A stretch of DNA of 64,000 nucleotides from Saccharibacillus soli (GTDB lineage Bacteria > Bacillota > Bacilli > Paenibacillales > Paenibacillaceae), in assembly GCA_002189105.1 (NCBI GenBank), contig NIOB01000001.1, positions 1,054,001 through 1,118,000 of the forward strand, written 5' to 3'. Every line of letters starts with the position of its first letter. The stretch's first letter is position 1. The notes beneath the pieces are model-generated. The model saw only the letters and a program-made list of their open reading frames with translations. It was not told the origin of the DNA and ran no database searches. Below, in pieces: positions 36,593-46,366 of this stretch. The translations under genes were made by a program, and so were the position numbers.

Positions 36593-37340
36593 GGAAGGAA
36601 GTACGAGCATGACGGCTGATAAGCTCCGGCACTTCGGGAAGCTTCGATACCGTATGCAGGGTTCCTTTTGAAGAATGATCGAGGTCAACCAGATTATAAG
36701 CCCATTCGCGTTCCTGCTTCAGATAGATGGCGTTGAGATCCGCCGTCAGTGCAGGCGCAATATCCGTTCGCAGCGAATTGCCGATCATCCAGGTGGTTGT
36801 GCGCGGCAGCGATTTGGCTTTGAGTATCCCCTCGAGCGCTTGTACATTTTTGTGCTGACGGATGAAAATATCGCCGCCGAAATACGTGCTGAGTTTCATC
36901 TGATCGATCTTGCGCTGTTGAATCTTGTCTTCGCCTCCGGTATACAGGTATAAACCGTGGCCTTCGCTGCGCAGTCGTTCAAGCGTCTCCACCATGCCCG
37001 GATAAGCTTCGACTTCCTGATCGTATACACTGAGTCCCAGCTTCATCAGTTGGGCTTCTTCAGCTGCGCTTCCGATCCGCTGATGAACCTGAGCGAAGTG
37101 GCGATAAGTGGCGATCAGCGATTCAGGAAAATGGTGGCTGGCAAAGCCTACGACATGCACGCCGGCGATGTCAATCTCCAGCTGTTTCTCACGCACTTGT
37201 TCAACGGTCAGACCGAAATCCGAGAACCAGTCGATCATGAGGGTGAAGAATTCGTCCAGGATCAGATCAAAATATTTGTTGCAGTAGACGAGTGTATCGT
37301 CCAGATCGAAAATCAAATGTTGTTTGTTGGGGCCCGTCAT
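36576..37340 (-). CDS. HAD superfamily hydrolase
   Basis: 254 residues. Motif I IFDLDDTLVYCN at the N-terminus, a helical cap, motif II 'LYLYTGGED', and motif IV 'WMIGNSLRTDIAPALTADLN' where the usual GD is GN. This places it in the YfnB/PPase-like HAD-IA branch. The substrate is unknown. It is convergent with topB, with overlapping stops. Confidence 0.85.
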   Translation of the reverse strand: MTGPNKQHLIFDLDDTLVYCNKYFDLILDEFFTLMIDWFSDFGLTVEQVREKQLEIDIAGVHVVGFASHHFPESLIATYRHFAQVHQRIGSAAEEAQLMKLGLSVYDQEVEAYPGMVETLERLRSEGHGLYLYTGGEDKIQQRKIDQMKLSTYFGGDIFIRQHKNVQALEGILKAKSLPRTTTWMIGNSLRTDIAPALTADLNAIYLKQEREWAYNLVDLDHSSKGTLHTVSKLPEVPELISRHARTSFQKRTL

Positions 37341-37402
37341 GGGAGGTCACTCCTTCTGGAGTCCAGACGAGGCTTCGGTACGAGGCGCTCTAGAACTTTC
37401 GA

Positions 37403-38323
37403 TCACAGACGTAGATACGATTCCAGAAACATTTGTAGTTCCGATGCCCCGTCGGGACGTATGCTGAATTTTTCGTTGGATTGTTCCCCGATATGGGTTC
37501 GCAAAAGTCCGGCCGTTCGCAGCAGCACCATGTGATGCTTTAGCGCTTCGGCAGGTTGCTCAAGATCGCGTTCCATCTCAAGCAGGGAACGAGGCTGGTC
37601 GGCGACGTAGCGCAGGAGTTTGAGTCGGTCTGGCATCGCAAGTGCACGGGTCATACGCAGCAGAACGGTAGGAGGTTCGTCCTCGTTCGGCTCCGGCACA
37701 TCAACCGGATATTGAATCAGCAGCACATTCTGGTAGAAACAGTACGTGTTCATCGGCCGATTGTGTACGGTCGGGAACAAGATGACGGTTTTCAGGTCAA
37801 GCGGCGTTTCGACAACCAGGCCGCCTGACGCGTATTCGACCAGAGCGCTTGCGTCCATCTTTTGCAGCAGTTCACGCTTTTCTGCTGCGTCTTCTTCAAT
37901 CAAAGGCAGAATATGGTCGCGGATATTTTTGAAGTAATAAGTATACCACGATTTCAGCAGCGGCGTGTAATCCCTCTGAATACGGCTCATGTCGCTCTGC
38001 GTAAGCAGCGGAAGCTGGGGAGAAATACGCTCCAGCAGGCGATCAGCCGGTTCAGTGAGCAGGCGATCGAGGAAAGTGGGAATATCCTCCTGGGCTTCAC
38101 GCTCAATGACCAGAGCATAAAGCGCATCGAAATCGAGGAAAGGCCACTCTGCCGCTTCAAGGAAACGCTGCTGCATCTCGGCCGGCATGCCGGCTTCAGC
38201 GTCAGCGGACCACTCTGCACCAATATCCAGGTTCGGAAGCCACTTTTTCGTGATATGTACCATAAAGCTGCCGAGAAGCTCATAAATCTCGGATACATCA
38301 ATTTTTACTTCGTAATTGTTCAA
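37403..38323 (-). CDS. ArsR-like winged-helix transcription regulator with large N-terminal domain
   Basis: 306 residues, TTG start at 38323 with AGGAGGTT upstream. The N-terminal 210 residues are a helical/mixed domain ('YELLGSFMVHITKKWLPNL'); the C-terminal 90 residues are an ArsR-type winged helix ('MTRALAMPDRLKLLRYVADQPRSLLEMERDLEQPAEALKHHMVLLRTAGLL'). Large ArsR-like regulators of this layout, with an N-terminal sensor-type domain, are common in Paenibacillaceae. Ligand and targets are unknown; the divergent MFS gene is a possible target. Confidence 0.8.
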   Translation of the reverse strand: MNNYEVKIDVSEIYELLGSFMVHITKKWLPNLDIGAEWSADAEAGMPAEMQQRFLEAAEWPFLDFDALYALVIEREAQEDIPTFLDRLLTEPADRLLERISPQLPLLTQSDMSRIQRDYTPLLKSWYTYYFKNIRDHILPLIEEDAAEKRELLQKMDASALVEYASGGLVVETPLDLKTVILFPTVHNRPMNTYCFYQNVLLIQYPVDVPEPNEDEPPTVLLRMTRALAMPDRLKLLRYVADQPRSLLEMERDLEQPAEALKHHMVLLRTAGLLRTHIGEQSNEKFSIRPDGASELQMFLESYLRL

Positions 38324-38397
38324 ACCATAACCTCCTATGCCGAACATCGTCTGCCGTTTGAACCTATTATGTAGGTTAACGCATGAACTTGTCTACT

Positions 38398-38533
38398 CCC
38401 ACCTCAACCAAACTTAATCCAAGGCTTACGCTCATCCGAAACGCACATGGTTTAGGTGCGTTTCGGGTGGGCGTAACCTTACCTCTGATTTGGTTGAGTG
38501 CCCACCTCAACCAAACTTAATCCAAGGCTTACG
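38398..38533. repeat. Palindromic repeat with a 33-bp direct repeat
   Basis: Bases 38398-38430 and 38501-38533 are identical over 33 bases. Between them, 38421-38480 forms a long hairpin: CCGAAACGCAC pairs with GTGCGTTTCGG, and the outer arms (AAGGCTTACGC against GCGTAACCTT) nearly pair. The pairing extends outward to CTCAACCAAA / TTTGGTTGAG (38403-38498). It looks like a REP- or MITE-like element followed by a truncated second copy. A decayed relative lies at 32314-32390. It fills most of the 325-base gap between the ArsR-like and MFS genes. Confidence 0.8.
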
Positions 38534-38648
38534 TTCTGGATTTTTGCAATTTTGTTCCTAGCGTTGAAAAGACATCATGCAGATTCATAGATCGCAGGTT
38601 CGCTTGTGTTCCGAAAACTTTATCGCCGGAGAAAGGAAGGGAAATTCG

Positions 38649-39824
38649 TTGTCTTCACATTCCAAATATTCGTACTACATCCTGCTTGGCGTCGTCGTGA
38701 TGGCGGGGCTAAGTCAGGGACTCCTGCTTCCTCTGCTCTCCATCTTACTGGAGCAGCAGGGCATATCGGCTTCTGTGAACGGTTTGAATTCGGCTGCTTT
38801 ATATATCGGTTCTTTTGCGATGACATTGGCGGCAGAACGTCTGGTCGGCGTAGTAGGCTTCAAAAAACTGCTGATTGGCGGCCTATTGATGGTGATGATC
38901 GCCCTGCCGCTGTTTCCGCTCATTCCGGGGATTGGCGTCTGGTTTGTCCTCAGACTGGTTGTAGGAGCCGGTGACAGTGCGCTGAACTATGTGGCGCAGC
39001 TATGGGTTCTGCTGGTAACACCTGCTGAGAATCGCGGGCGCAATTTGTCGTTGTATGGCATGTCTTACGGCATCGGATTTAGCGTTGGACCACTTGGGAT
39101 CGGGCTGGTCGATTATGGACAGGCGGTACCTTTTGTTGCCCTGGCCTTTTTATTCCTGCTTGTATTGATTCTGGTCATGCGTTTTCTTCCGGAATATAGA
39201 CCGGAGCGAGAGGCGCATCATTCCACGGGATTTTCCCGTTTTCCCAAAATCTATCGGTATGCCTGGTTCGCCCTGGTTCCTGCCTTCCTCTATGGCTATA
39301 TGGAGGCTTCGCTCAACGGGAACTTCCCGGTCTATGGGCTGCGAATCGGCCTGGACAAAGAAGATATTGCACTGCTGCTGCTCTGCGTTGGTCTGGGCGG
39401 CTTGATTCTCCAACTGCCGCTGGGCATGCTGAGTGATAAATTTGGACGTCGTCCCATCCTGATTATCGCGGGTATCTGCGGGGGACTGTTATTTGCCTTG
39501 GTGCCGCTTGCCGGTACTCACCTATGGAGCAACATCCTATTGTTCGCGGCAGCCGGAGGTTTGGTAGGTTCCTTCTATTCCCTGGGCATGGCGTATGCGG
39601 CTGACCTGCTGCCACGGGGATTGATCCCATCCGCCAATGTGGTCGCTTCTTTCCATTTTAGCGTGGGGAGCATGGCCGGGCCGGGAATTGGGGGTTATGG
39701 GATGCAGCATGGCTCACCTTTCCTGCTCTTCTGGATCATGGGCGGAGCTTATGTGTTGTTTGGGCTACTGGGCTTCTTTTTCCGAGGGAAAGCGAGCAAA
39801 AACTTCGAGAAAAAGACGGCCTGA
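38649..39824 (+). CDS. Major facilitator superfamily transporter
   Basis: 391 residues from the TTG at 38649 (GGAAGGG upstream); the open frame continues back to 38577 without a ribosome site. Twelve hydrophobic helices are suggested. MFS motif A-type 'GMLSDKFGRRPILIIAG' lies between helices 8 and 9, and 'LVVGAGDSALNYVAQLWV' is near helix 4-5. It is related to MFS drug or sugar exporters of the YfkF/YttB sort. Substrate unknown. It is divergent from the ArsR-like regulator, which may control it. Confidence 0.85.
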   Translation: MSSHSKYSYYILLGVVVMAGLSQGLLLPLLSILLEQQGISASVNGLNSAALYIGSFAMTLAAERLVGVVGFKKLLIGGLLMVMIALPLFPLIPGIGVWFVLRLVVGAGDSALNYVAQLWVLLVTPAENRGRNLSLYGMSYGIGFSVGPLGIGLVDYGQAVPFVALAFLFLLVLILVMRFLPEYRPEREAHHSTGFSRFPKIYRYAWFALVPAFLYGYMEASLNGNFPVYGLRIGLDKEDIALLLLCVGLGGLILQLPLGMLSDKFGRRPILIIAGICGGLLFALVPLAGTHLWSNILLFAAAGGLVGSFYSLGMAYAADLLPRGLIPSANVVASFHFSVGSMAGPGIGGYGMQHGSPFLLFWIMGGAYVLFGLLGFFFRGKASKNFEKKTA

Positions 39825-39897
39825 CGTGGCAATGCACAATCGTTTCGGGGTACACTAGAGAAGTGAAGTTTACCAAGTCAGGGGAGTCGGATGGCGA

Positions 39898-40623
39898 ATG
39901 ATCAAGGTTAGAGGCTTGAGGAAGACTGTAGGCAGCGACAAAATACCCGTACTTAAAGGCATAGACTTCGATCTGATTCGTGGCGAATTTGTAGCGATTG
40001 TTGGACCAAGCGGCAGCGGCAAGAGTATGCTGCTGCGCTGTCTGGCGCTGCGTGAGAGCTGGGACGGCGGGAGCTTTGTGGTAGATGATCTCGACGTGTT
40101 TAAGGCAGGGTGGTCGGGCAAGCGTCAGATTCGCCGGGAATGGGCCTATTTGAAGCAGAATCCGGATCTCGATCCCAATCGCACGGCACTCAAAAATGTG
40201 CTGATTGGCCAAGTGGGTCAAACACCCGCATGGCGCCGCTTCACGGGTATGGTGCGCACGGATGACTACATGGGCGCGATGGATATGATCGAATCGTTCG
40301 GACTGCTTGACAAGGCCAAGATGAAATCCGGCAGTCTAAGCGGTGGAGAGAAGCAGCGGATCGCAACGGCACGGGCATTGGCACATGGCGCGAATGTTCT
40401 GCTGGCGGACGAGCCGGTCATCGGACTGGACCCGCATACAGCCGACAACGTACTGGGAATGCTCAAGGAACTATGCGAGAAGCAGGAGACGACCGTTGTC
40501 GCCGTGCTTCCGATCGAACTTGCCGAACGGCATGCCCATCGAATCTGGGGGATGCAAGACGGCAAGATTATTTTGGATGTCCGTGGTCGCCGTCTGACGA
40601 CGGCCGAGAAAGTTCGTTTATAA
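39898..40623 (+). CDS. ABC transporter ATP-binding protein (PhnC-like)
   Basis: 241 residues. Walker A GPSGSGKS (about residues 36-43), Q-loop 'LKQNPDLD', signature SLSGGEKQRIATARAL, Walker B 'VLLADEPVIGLDP', and the switch region 'VVAVLPIELAERHAHRIW' in which the usual His position is hard to place. The overall likeness is to phosphonate-type PhnC. No permease or binding protein is encoded next to it, so it is an orphan ATPase. Confidence 0.82.
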   Translation: MIKVRGLRKTVGSDKIPVLKGIDFDLIRGEFVAIVGPSGSGKSMLLRCLALRESWDGGSFVVDDLDVFKAGWSGKRQIRREWAYLKQNPDLDPNRTALKNVLIGQVGQTPAWRRFTGMVRTDDYMGAMDMIESFGLLDKAKMKSGSLSGGEKQRIATARALAHGANVLLADEPVIGLDPHTADNVLGMLKELCEKQETTVVAVLPIELAERHAHRIWGMQDGKIILDVRGRRLTTAEKVRL

Positions 40624-40695
40624 CACGCCCGCTTCGCCTTGCTTCCAGATAGGCAGTGAGCAAAATGGGGACAAGGCAGGGATACGTGGAGGAAA

Positions 40696-42000
40696 GTGAG
40701 CGTTGCAATGAGAAAAATGTGGTTAAGCGCCGCCTGCGCGGCGGGCCTGCTGCTTCTGTCGGGCTGCAGCGATACTCTTTCGCTGCCAGACCCGACGTCG
40801 CTGATTCGGCCGCCGCGTTTGCCGGCAGACAAAGAGGCGCTGAAAAACGTGATCGACAGGCAGCTTCCGGTTGGAGCGACTGAGGTGCGAACCCGCGACT
40901 CCCAGGACACAAGTGCCATTCATTATGCCGATCTGGACGGAGATGGAGTCAAAGAAGCGATTGTCTTTTACAAATCTGCAAACAGCTCGGACAATCTTCA
41001 TCTGATGATCCTTCAGAAACAAGGAGGAACGTGGGTGAAAGTATTGGATCTTGAAGGCGAAGGCCAAGTGTTGGACAAGCTTGAATTCATGGACATCTCC
41101 GGAGATGGCTATACCGATATTCTGGCCGGTTATGGTGTAGATGGAGAAGATGCTGCAAGTGGAGCCAATAATGTGCTGATGGTCTATTCGTACACGGGTC
41201 AGGTTCTGGAGATTCTGGGCAACAAGCTGGCCTATGCGGATTTCGCACTTGTAGACATGAACGGCGATGGCCGTAAGGAATTGGCAATCGTCAATATGAA
41301 GCCCAATATCGGCACGGACATTCGGCTCTATCAATTCCAAGGAAGTAATTTCCAGGAGTTGGCATCGCTTGACCTACCGAATAAGACGGTGACGGGATAT
41401 TATAACGTAACCTCGGGCAAAATATCCGCGAATCAAAATGCACTGGTGCTGGATATTATGATTGGCTCCAGTACGTATACGCAGATTGTGATCCTGAAGA
41501 ATGGGGTTCTGGAATCGGTGATCGACGAAACGACCGCTTTTAAGGACGGATTGCTCAAGAGTGAAGACGTCAATGGAGACGGTATTATCGAGATCGGGAC
41601 ACTGAAGACGCCGGAAGGTTGGAGTTATTTTGAGAACAGTGCGGATATTCCCATGCTCACCGTCTATAACCAGTGGGATGGGAAGAAAGGACTGAAGCCC
41701 ATTCAGGAGCAGTATCGGGATGCCAGCGGACGTTATATTCTCCAACCGTTCCCCTCGAAGCTGCTGGGTAATGTCACTGTAAATACCGTCTCGACCGTGG
41801 ATAAGTATCTTCAGTTTGTGCGAATCGACACACGGCAGTGGATCGAAGAGGTACAATTCTTCACCCCTGCCCAGTGGCAGAATGAATCCGAGAGCAAGGG
41901 TTGGATCAAGATTTACAGCACAAGCAGTCAGGTTGTCGCCTATCGAGTGAATCCGGATGGGGATCTGGCGGCCAGCAAGACTGGAATTCCAACGAGTTAA
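40696..42000 (+). CDS. Calcium-loop (FG-GAP/VCBS-like) repeat lipoprotein
   Basis: 434 residues. Lipobox LLLLSGC near residue 28 predicts a lipoprotein anchored outside the membrane. Several Asp-rich loops of calcium-binding type follow: DLDGDGVKEA, DISGDGYTD, DMNGDGRKE and DVNGDGIIE, as in beta-propeller FG-GAP/VCBS repeats. The GTG at 40696 is only 3 bases after GGAGG, so the ATG at 40708 is an alternative start. It lies 53 bases before a response regulator and sensor kinase and may supply their extracytoplasmic signal. Confidence 0.82.
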   Translation: MSVAMRKMWLSAACAAGLLLLSGCSDTLSLPDPTSLIRPPRLPADKEALKNVIDRQLPVGATEVRTRDSQDTSAIHYADLDGDGVKEAIVFYKSANSSDNLHLMILQKQGGTWVKVLDLEGEGQVLDKLEFMDISGDGYTDILAGYGVDGEDAASGANNVLMVYSYTGQVLEILGNKLAYADFALVDMNGDGRKELAIVNMKPNIGTDIRLYQFQGSNFQELASLDLPNKTVTGYYNVTSGKISANQNALVLDIMIGSSTYTQIVILKNGVLESVIDETTAFKDGLLKSEDVNGDGIIEIGTLKTPEGWSYFENSADIPMLTVYNQWDGKKGLKPIQEQYRDASGRYILQPFPSKLLGNVTVNTVSTVDKYLQFVRIDTRQWIEEVQFFTPAQWQNESESKGWIKIYSTSSQVVAYRVNPDGDLAASKTGIPTS

Positions 42001-42053
42001 TATTGTGCAGCACTTACCAATAGACGTTTTTATAGTCCGGAAAGGGGAAGCTC

Positions 42054-42752
42054 ATGAGCAAGGTATTAATATTGGAGGACGAAGAGTCCATCCGCAGTTT
42101 TATCGTTATCAACCTTCGACGTAATGGATTTGAAGTGCTGGAAGCCGGAGATGGAGTGGAGGCTCTGCATATTCTGCAAACGGAACCTGGCATTGACATT
42201 GCACTGCTGGACGTTATGGTTCCAGGCATTGATGGATTTGAAGTCTGCCGCAGAATCCGGGAAACCAATGAACGGATGGGCATCATCTTCCTGACGGCAA
42301 AAGTTCAAGAGCAGGATAAAGTCTATGCCCTGTCCGTCGGAGCCGATGACCATGTCAGCAAGCCGTTCAGTCCAACCGAGCTGATCGCACGTATTCAATC
42401 GCTGCTGCGCCGAGTGAATGTGCACCGTGAGACAGCAGCCAAGGTTACGTTCGATTCCGGTCCATTCAAGTTGGATCTGATCTCGAAGCAGTTCAAAAAG
42501 AACGGCCAGGCCATCGAGCTGACGCCTACCGAATTCTCGCTGATTCAATTTTTCCTAGAGAAGGAAAATACGCCACTTAGCCGCGACGTGCTGCTGGACC
42601 ATGTCTGGGGCAAAGAATATATGGGCGATCCCAAGATCGTGGACGTGAACATCCGAAGATTGCGCCAGAAGATCGAGGACAACCCCTCTGAGCCAGAGTA
42701 CCTGCAAACGGTATGGGGACATGGCTATAAGTGGAAAGGTCAGGGTCAATGA
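42054..42752 (+). CDS. OmpR-family response regulator
   Basis: 232 residues, GGAAAGGGG upstream. Receiver domain (1-120) with acidic pocket 'LILEDEE', phospho-acceptor Asp in ALLDVMVPG and Lys in VSKPFSP. Winged-helix output domain (about 130-228): 'IELTPTEFSLIQFFLE', 'LLDHVWGKEYMGDPKIVDVNIRRLRQKIE'. Translation overlaps with the kinase gene downstream (4 bases), so they form one unit. The target genes are unknown. Confidence 0.94.
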   Translation: MSKVLILEDEESIRSFIVINLRRNGFEVLEAGDGVEALHILQTEPGIDIALLDVMVPGIDGFEVCRRIRETNERMGIIFLTAKVQEQDKVYALSVGADDHVSKPFSPTELIARIQSLLRRVNVHRETAAKVTFDSGPFKLDLISKQFKKNGQAIELTPTEFSLIQFFLEKENTPLSRDVLLDHVWGKEYMGDPKIVDVNIRRLRQKIEDNPSEPEYLQTVWGHGYKWKGQGQ

Positions 42753-44251
42753 TTAAGAAAGGGATCGGCAGACAGATCGTCCTGCACTATTTTATCGTCA
42801 TCTTCCTGGCGCTGATGCTGGTGGAAGTCGTGTTTCTGTTTGCGATCCGAGCCTACTATTACGATACGATCTATAATATGGTGTCCAGCCACATTGATGC
42901 GACGGTGCGAAGTGCGTTGATCTCTACCAACGCTGCCGATTACAGTGAGATGGAATATCTGAATCAGCTGCTCGGGCTGCTCAAGCTTCCGGAAGCCGAA
43001 CTTCAGATTCTTGATGGCAAAGGAGATGTGCGGATTAGCTCATCGGGCTTTGCTTCGGACAAACCGGTGCAGACCAGCGATATTCCGCAGGCACTTGCCT
43101 CTGGCAATACGGCCAAGTGGATTGGCCGTCAGGCGACGACCGGGGAGCCGGTTATGGCTGTGACGACTACGCTTCAGCAGGGCGGAGGTCAGGTGTATCT
43201 GGCGCGCTTCGTGATCTCGATTGAGAAGGTGAACCAGCGGCTAACCGAGATTACTCTGGTGTCAATGTCAATCATTGCCGGGATTCTGATTGTTGTGCTG
43301 GTATTCAGTATTGGGCTGGCAAACTCGATTGTCCGCCCGATCAACAATATTATCGCCGTATCTGCCCAGATGGCGAAGGGGCGATTTGACGTTCGAGTGG
43401 AAGGCGATTACCGCCATGAGCTGGGGGAGATGGGTTCCACGCTGAATTATATGGCCGAAGAGATTGTGCGGAGCAATCAGATCAAGGATGACTTCATCTC
43501 CTCGATCTCCCACGAACTGAGAACGCCGCTGACCTCGATCAAAGGATGGAGCGAGACGCTTGATTCAGGCGGCTATGATCCGGATGAGACGCGAATTGGG
43601 ATGGGGATCATTGCCAAAGAAACCGAACGATTGATCGGACTGGTCGAAGAACTGCTGGATTTCTCCAAGCTTCAGCAGAATGAGATGAAGCTGACAATGG
43701 CACGGATTGAACTCAAGGATCTGCTCAAGGAAATCATCCTGAATGTCTGGGCGAAGGCCGAGCTGAAGCAGGTCAAACTGCGCATTGATGCCGAAGGAGA
43801 CTCCTTCTCCGTGTATGGCGACGCCAATCGACTCAAGCAGGTCTTTCTGAACATTGTGGATAATGCCATCAAGTTTTCCCATGAAAATTCGGTCATCGTG
43901 CTGCATATGGTTCGAGAAGACGGTTGGGTGCGCACGGCGGTTCAAGATAGCGGAATCGGGATTGACACCGAGAATCTTAAACGGGTCAAGGATCGGTTCT
44001 TCCAGGTGAATACCCAGGGAGGCGGCACCGGACTGGGACTGGCGATTACCCAGCAGCTGGTAGAACTGCATGAAGGCAAATTGGACATTACCAGTGAACT
44101 GGGCGTCGGTACAACGGTGAGCGTGAAGCTGCCGCTCTTGGAAGACGAAGCGGCTGCCGACTTGGCTTCGGAGACCGCTTCAGAGGTAGACCATGCTTCT
44201 GAAGCCAGCGTCAATGGAGTCAATCTTGAGAAGCCTGAAGAACAAGCCTAA
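42749..44251 (+). CDS. Membrane sensor histidine kinase
   Basis: 500 residues from the ATG at 42749. TM1 about residues 13-33, an extracytoplasmic domain (about 34-165; 'EMEYLNQLLGLLKLPEAELQILDGKGDVRIS'), TM2 about 170-193, HAMP ('SIVRPINNIIAVSAQMAKGRFDVRV'), HisKA with the phosphorylated His in SISHELRTPLTSIKGW, then HATPase with N box 'QVFLNIVDNAIKFS', 'DSGIGID' and 'GGGTGLGLAI'. It pairs with the upstream response regulator. A Glu/Ala-rich C-terminal tail (after about 470) is unusual. Confidence 0.94.
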   Translation: MIKKGIGRQIVLHYFIVIFLALMLVEVVFLFAIRAYYYDTIYNMVSSHIDATVRSALISTNAADYSEMEYLNQLLGLLKLPEAELQILDGKGDVRISSSGFASDKPVQTSDIPQALASGNTAKWIGRQATTGEPVMAVTTTLQQGGGQVYLARFVISIEKVNQRLTEITLVSMSIIAGILIVVLVFSIGLANSIVRPINNIIAVSAQMAKGRFDVRVEGDYRHELGEMGSTLNYMAEEIVRSNQIKDDFISSISHELRTPLTSIKGWSETLDSGGYDPDETRIGMGIIAKETERLIGLVEELLDFSKLQQNEMKLTMARIELKDLLKEIILNVWAKAELKQVKLRIDAEGDSFSVYGDANRLKQVFLNIVDNAIKFSHENSVIVLHMVREDGWVRTAVQDSGIGIDTENLKRVKDRFFQVNTQGGGTGLGLAITQQLVELHEGKLDITSELGVGTTVSVKLPLLEDEAAADLASETASEVDHASEASVNGVNLEKPEEQA

Positions 44252-44285
44252 AGCAGCAAGGACGAAGCGAAAGCGGGGGTAGGAG

Positions 44286-44855
44286 ATGTCGCAAAGTCAA
44301 CACCCGGAAGTCAGACCTAAGGATGCAGCAGGCTGTGAGGAAGATCAGGCGCAGCTTCTTATTCGTAAAGCCCAGCCGGTAGATGCCCGCATGCTGGCTG
44401 ATATGATGCGTGAAGCGGCAGTGGTTATGGTAGAAAAAGGAATCGAACAGTGGAAGCCAGAGATGTTTACGGTGGAAACGGTACAGACCTATTTTGACAC
44501 TCGTCAGATCTTTATGCTGATGGTGGCTGACCATCCCGCAGGACTATTTACGCTGCAAGAAAGTGATCCGGCGTATTGGGCAGAGCGCAACGACGATCGG
44601 TATCTTTATTTACATCGTCTAACGGTTCGGCCTGTCTATCGCGGACGCGATTATGGAGGACTTATGCTTCGATTTGCGGAAGAAGAGGCCATGAGGAGAG
44701 GCAAGCGAGGGCTGCGCCTTGACTGTGTGGCTCACCTGCCAAGCCTGAATCGATTCTATGTCCGCAGCGGCTTTGAACTTGTAGCCAAGCAGGATCTGAA
44801 GCGCGAGATTGGCGGTCGTTATGTCCATTTGTATGAGAAGCGTCTTGATGGATAG
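44286..44855 (+). CDS. GNAT-family N-acetyltransferase
   Basis: 189 residues. The acetyl-CoA-binding motif is seen as 'LHRLTVRPVYRGRDYGGLMLRFAEEEAMRRG' (about residues 115-145) and 'RLDCVAHLPSLNRFYVRSGFELV' (about 148-170). The N-terminal 25 residues are polar and probably disordered. Transfers acetyl groups to an unknown small amine or protein. Follows the kinase by 34 bases, and a terminator follows it. Confidence 0.85.
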   Translation: MSQSQHPEVRPKDAAGCEEDQAQLLIRKAQPVDARMLADMMREAAVVMVEKGIEQWKPEMFTVETVQTYFDTRQIFMLMVADHPAGLFTLQESDPAYWAERNDDRYLYLHRLTVRPVYRGRDYGGLMLRFAEEEAMRRGKRGLRLDCVAHLPSLNRFYVRSGFELVAKQDLKREIGGRYVHLYEKRLDG

Positions 44856-44886
44856 CAGGATGGGCGTAGACCTTCCCCATCATACA

Positions 44887-44926
44887 GAAAAAGCCGTTCC
44901 CGACAGATCACGGGAGCGGCTTTTTT
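44887..44926. terminator. Bidirectional terminator between the GNAT gene and glgC
   Basis: AAAAAGCCG...CCCG / CGGG...CGGCTTTTTT hairpin with A- and T-tracts on both sides; it serves both convergent transcripts. Confidence 0.9.
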
Positions 44927-44936
44927 GAGAAAGAGA

Positions 44937-46151
44937 TTAAGAAGTCATCCCACCTGCACGTTGAAGTGGTGAGGATTCATAGCTCTCTGCATGAGCAAGG
45001 TTGGACTGGGCAAAGATAGCGGGCTTGGCATAGACCGACTCGCCTGGTCCCACGACCACAATATCGTCAGGTGTTCCTTTGACAATAGCTCCATCCCGCA
45101 GCACGGCGTCTTCGCCAATAATCGCGTATTCGATCTTCACGTTTCGACCGATCTGCGCGTTGGGCATAATGACGCTGTCGGTCACCGAAGTGCCTTTGCC
45201 AATCTGTACGCCACGGAAGACGACGGAATGTTTGACCGAACCTTCATTCACGCAGGTCTCATGTACCATCGAAGCAATCGGAGATGCCGACAGCGTGCGG
45301 CGGAACAGTGCAGGACGGCTGAATGGACGGTTGGTATACATCGGCCATTCCGATTTGTTCAAGCGGAACTCGCTGTTGTCTCCCAGCAGATCCATGTGGG
45401 CTTCCCACAGGCTCTTGACCGTGCCCACGTCTCTCCAGTATCCGGCGAATGGATACGCGCTGATTTGAGAGCCATCGCGGATCATCATCGGCAGCAGGTC
45501 TTTGCCAAAGTCATGACCCGAGGCCTCATTATGAAGATCATTCAGCAGGTATTCACGAAGATAAGACCACTTGAAGAGATAAATGCCCATGGAAGCCAGA
45601 CTGCTCATCGGCTTCGCCGGTTTCTCTACAAAGTCAACAACACGCAGGTTTGAGTCCGTTGTGACAATGCCAAACCGATGCGCTTCGTTTAATGGAACCT
45701 GCATCACGGAGAGCGTAACGTCTGCTCCCGCACGTTTATGAGCGTCCAGCATCTTGGCGTAATCCATATGATAGATATGATCGCCCGACAAAATCAGTAC
45801 ATGCTCGGGATCATGTCGATCGATAAATTCAATATTTTTGGTGATGGCATCGGCGGTTCCACGATATTCACCATGCTTGCCTGGCGGCAGAAGTGTAATC
45901 TCGCTATCCTCGGCCAAGTTCATCCAAGGCTCCCCTTCTCCGATGTGTCCGTGGAGAGACTCGGCAGCATACTGAGTCAATACGCCTACCGTGTTGATGC
46001 CGGAATTCAGGCAGTTGCTAAGAGGAAAATCGATGATCCGGTAATGTCCCCCAAAAGGTACGGCAGGCTTGGCAAGCGTTGACGTCAGCGGTGACAATCT
46101 GCGACCCTCTCCACCGGCTAGAAGCATTGCAAGGCAATCTTTCAAAATCAT
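44937..46151 (-). CDS. glgC: Glucose-1-phosphate adenylyltransferase
   Basis: 404 residues. Makes ADP-glucose, the glycogen precursor. N-terminal nucleotidyltransferase domain with AMLLAGGEGRRLSPLT, 'HYRIIDFPLSNCLNSGI', 'GEPWMNLAEDS', 'LSGDHIYHMDYAKML' and 'VEKP'. C-terminal left-handed beta-helix repeats ('VKHSVVFRGVQIGKGTSVTDSVIMPNAQIG'). Divergent from glgB-glgA across a 215-base region. No glgD-like second subunit is seen in the window. Confidence 0.95.
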   Translation of the reverse strand: MILKDCLAMLLAGGEGRRLSPLTSTLAKPAVPFGGHYRIIDFPLSNCLNSGINTVGVLTQYAAESLHGHIGEGEPWMNLAEDSEITLLPPGKHGEYRGTADAITKNIEFIDRHDPEHVLILSGDHIYHMDYAKMLDAHKRAGADVTLSVMQVPLNEAHRFGIVTTDSNLRVVDFVEKPAKPMSSLASMGIYLFKWSYLREYLLNDLHNEASGHDFGKDLLPMMIRDGSQISAYPFAGYWRDVGTVKSLWEAHMDLLGDNSEFRLNKSEWPMYTNRPFSRPALFRRTLSASPIASMVHETCVNEGSVKHSVVFRGVQIGKGTSVTDSVIMPNAQIGRNVKIEYAIIGEDAVLRDGAIVKGTPDDIVVVGPGESVYAKPAIFAQSNLAHAESYESSPLQRAGGMTS

Positions 46152-46366
46152 GTTAATTTTCCTCCCCCAGTTTTAATTCAACATGATATATGATTAAACG
46201 GAAGAAGCAAGCTTTGAAACCGAAAAGAATGGAAATGAGTTGCAGTTTTTGTGAATTTTTTAATCGGACATTATTCATGTCCCTTGCTTGCGGGTAATAA
46301 CGATATTGATGTGTGTAAATAAAGAGAGTTAGCGAGCAGCAGCGGAGAAAAGGGAGAGTGAAGGGC

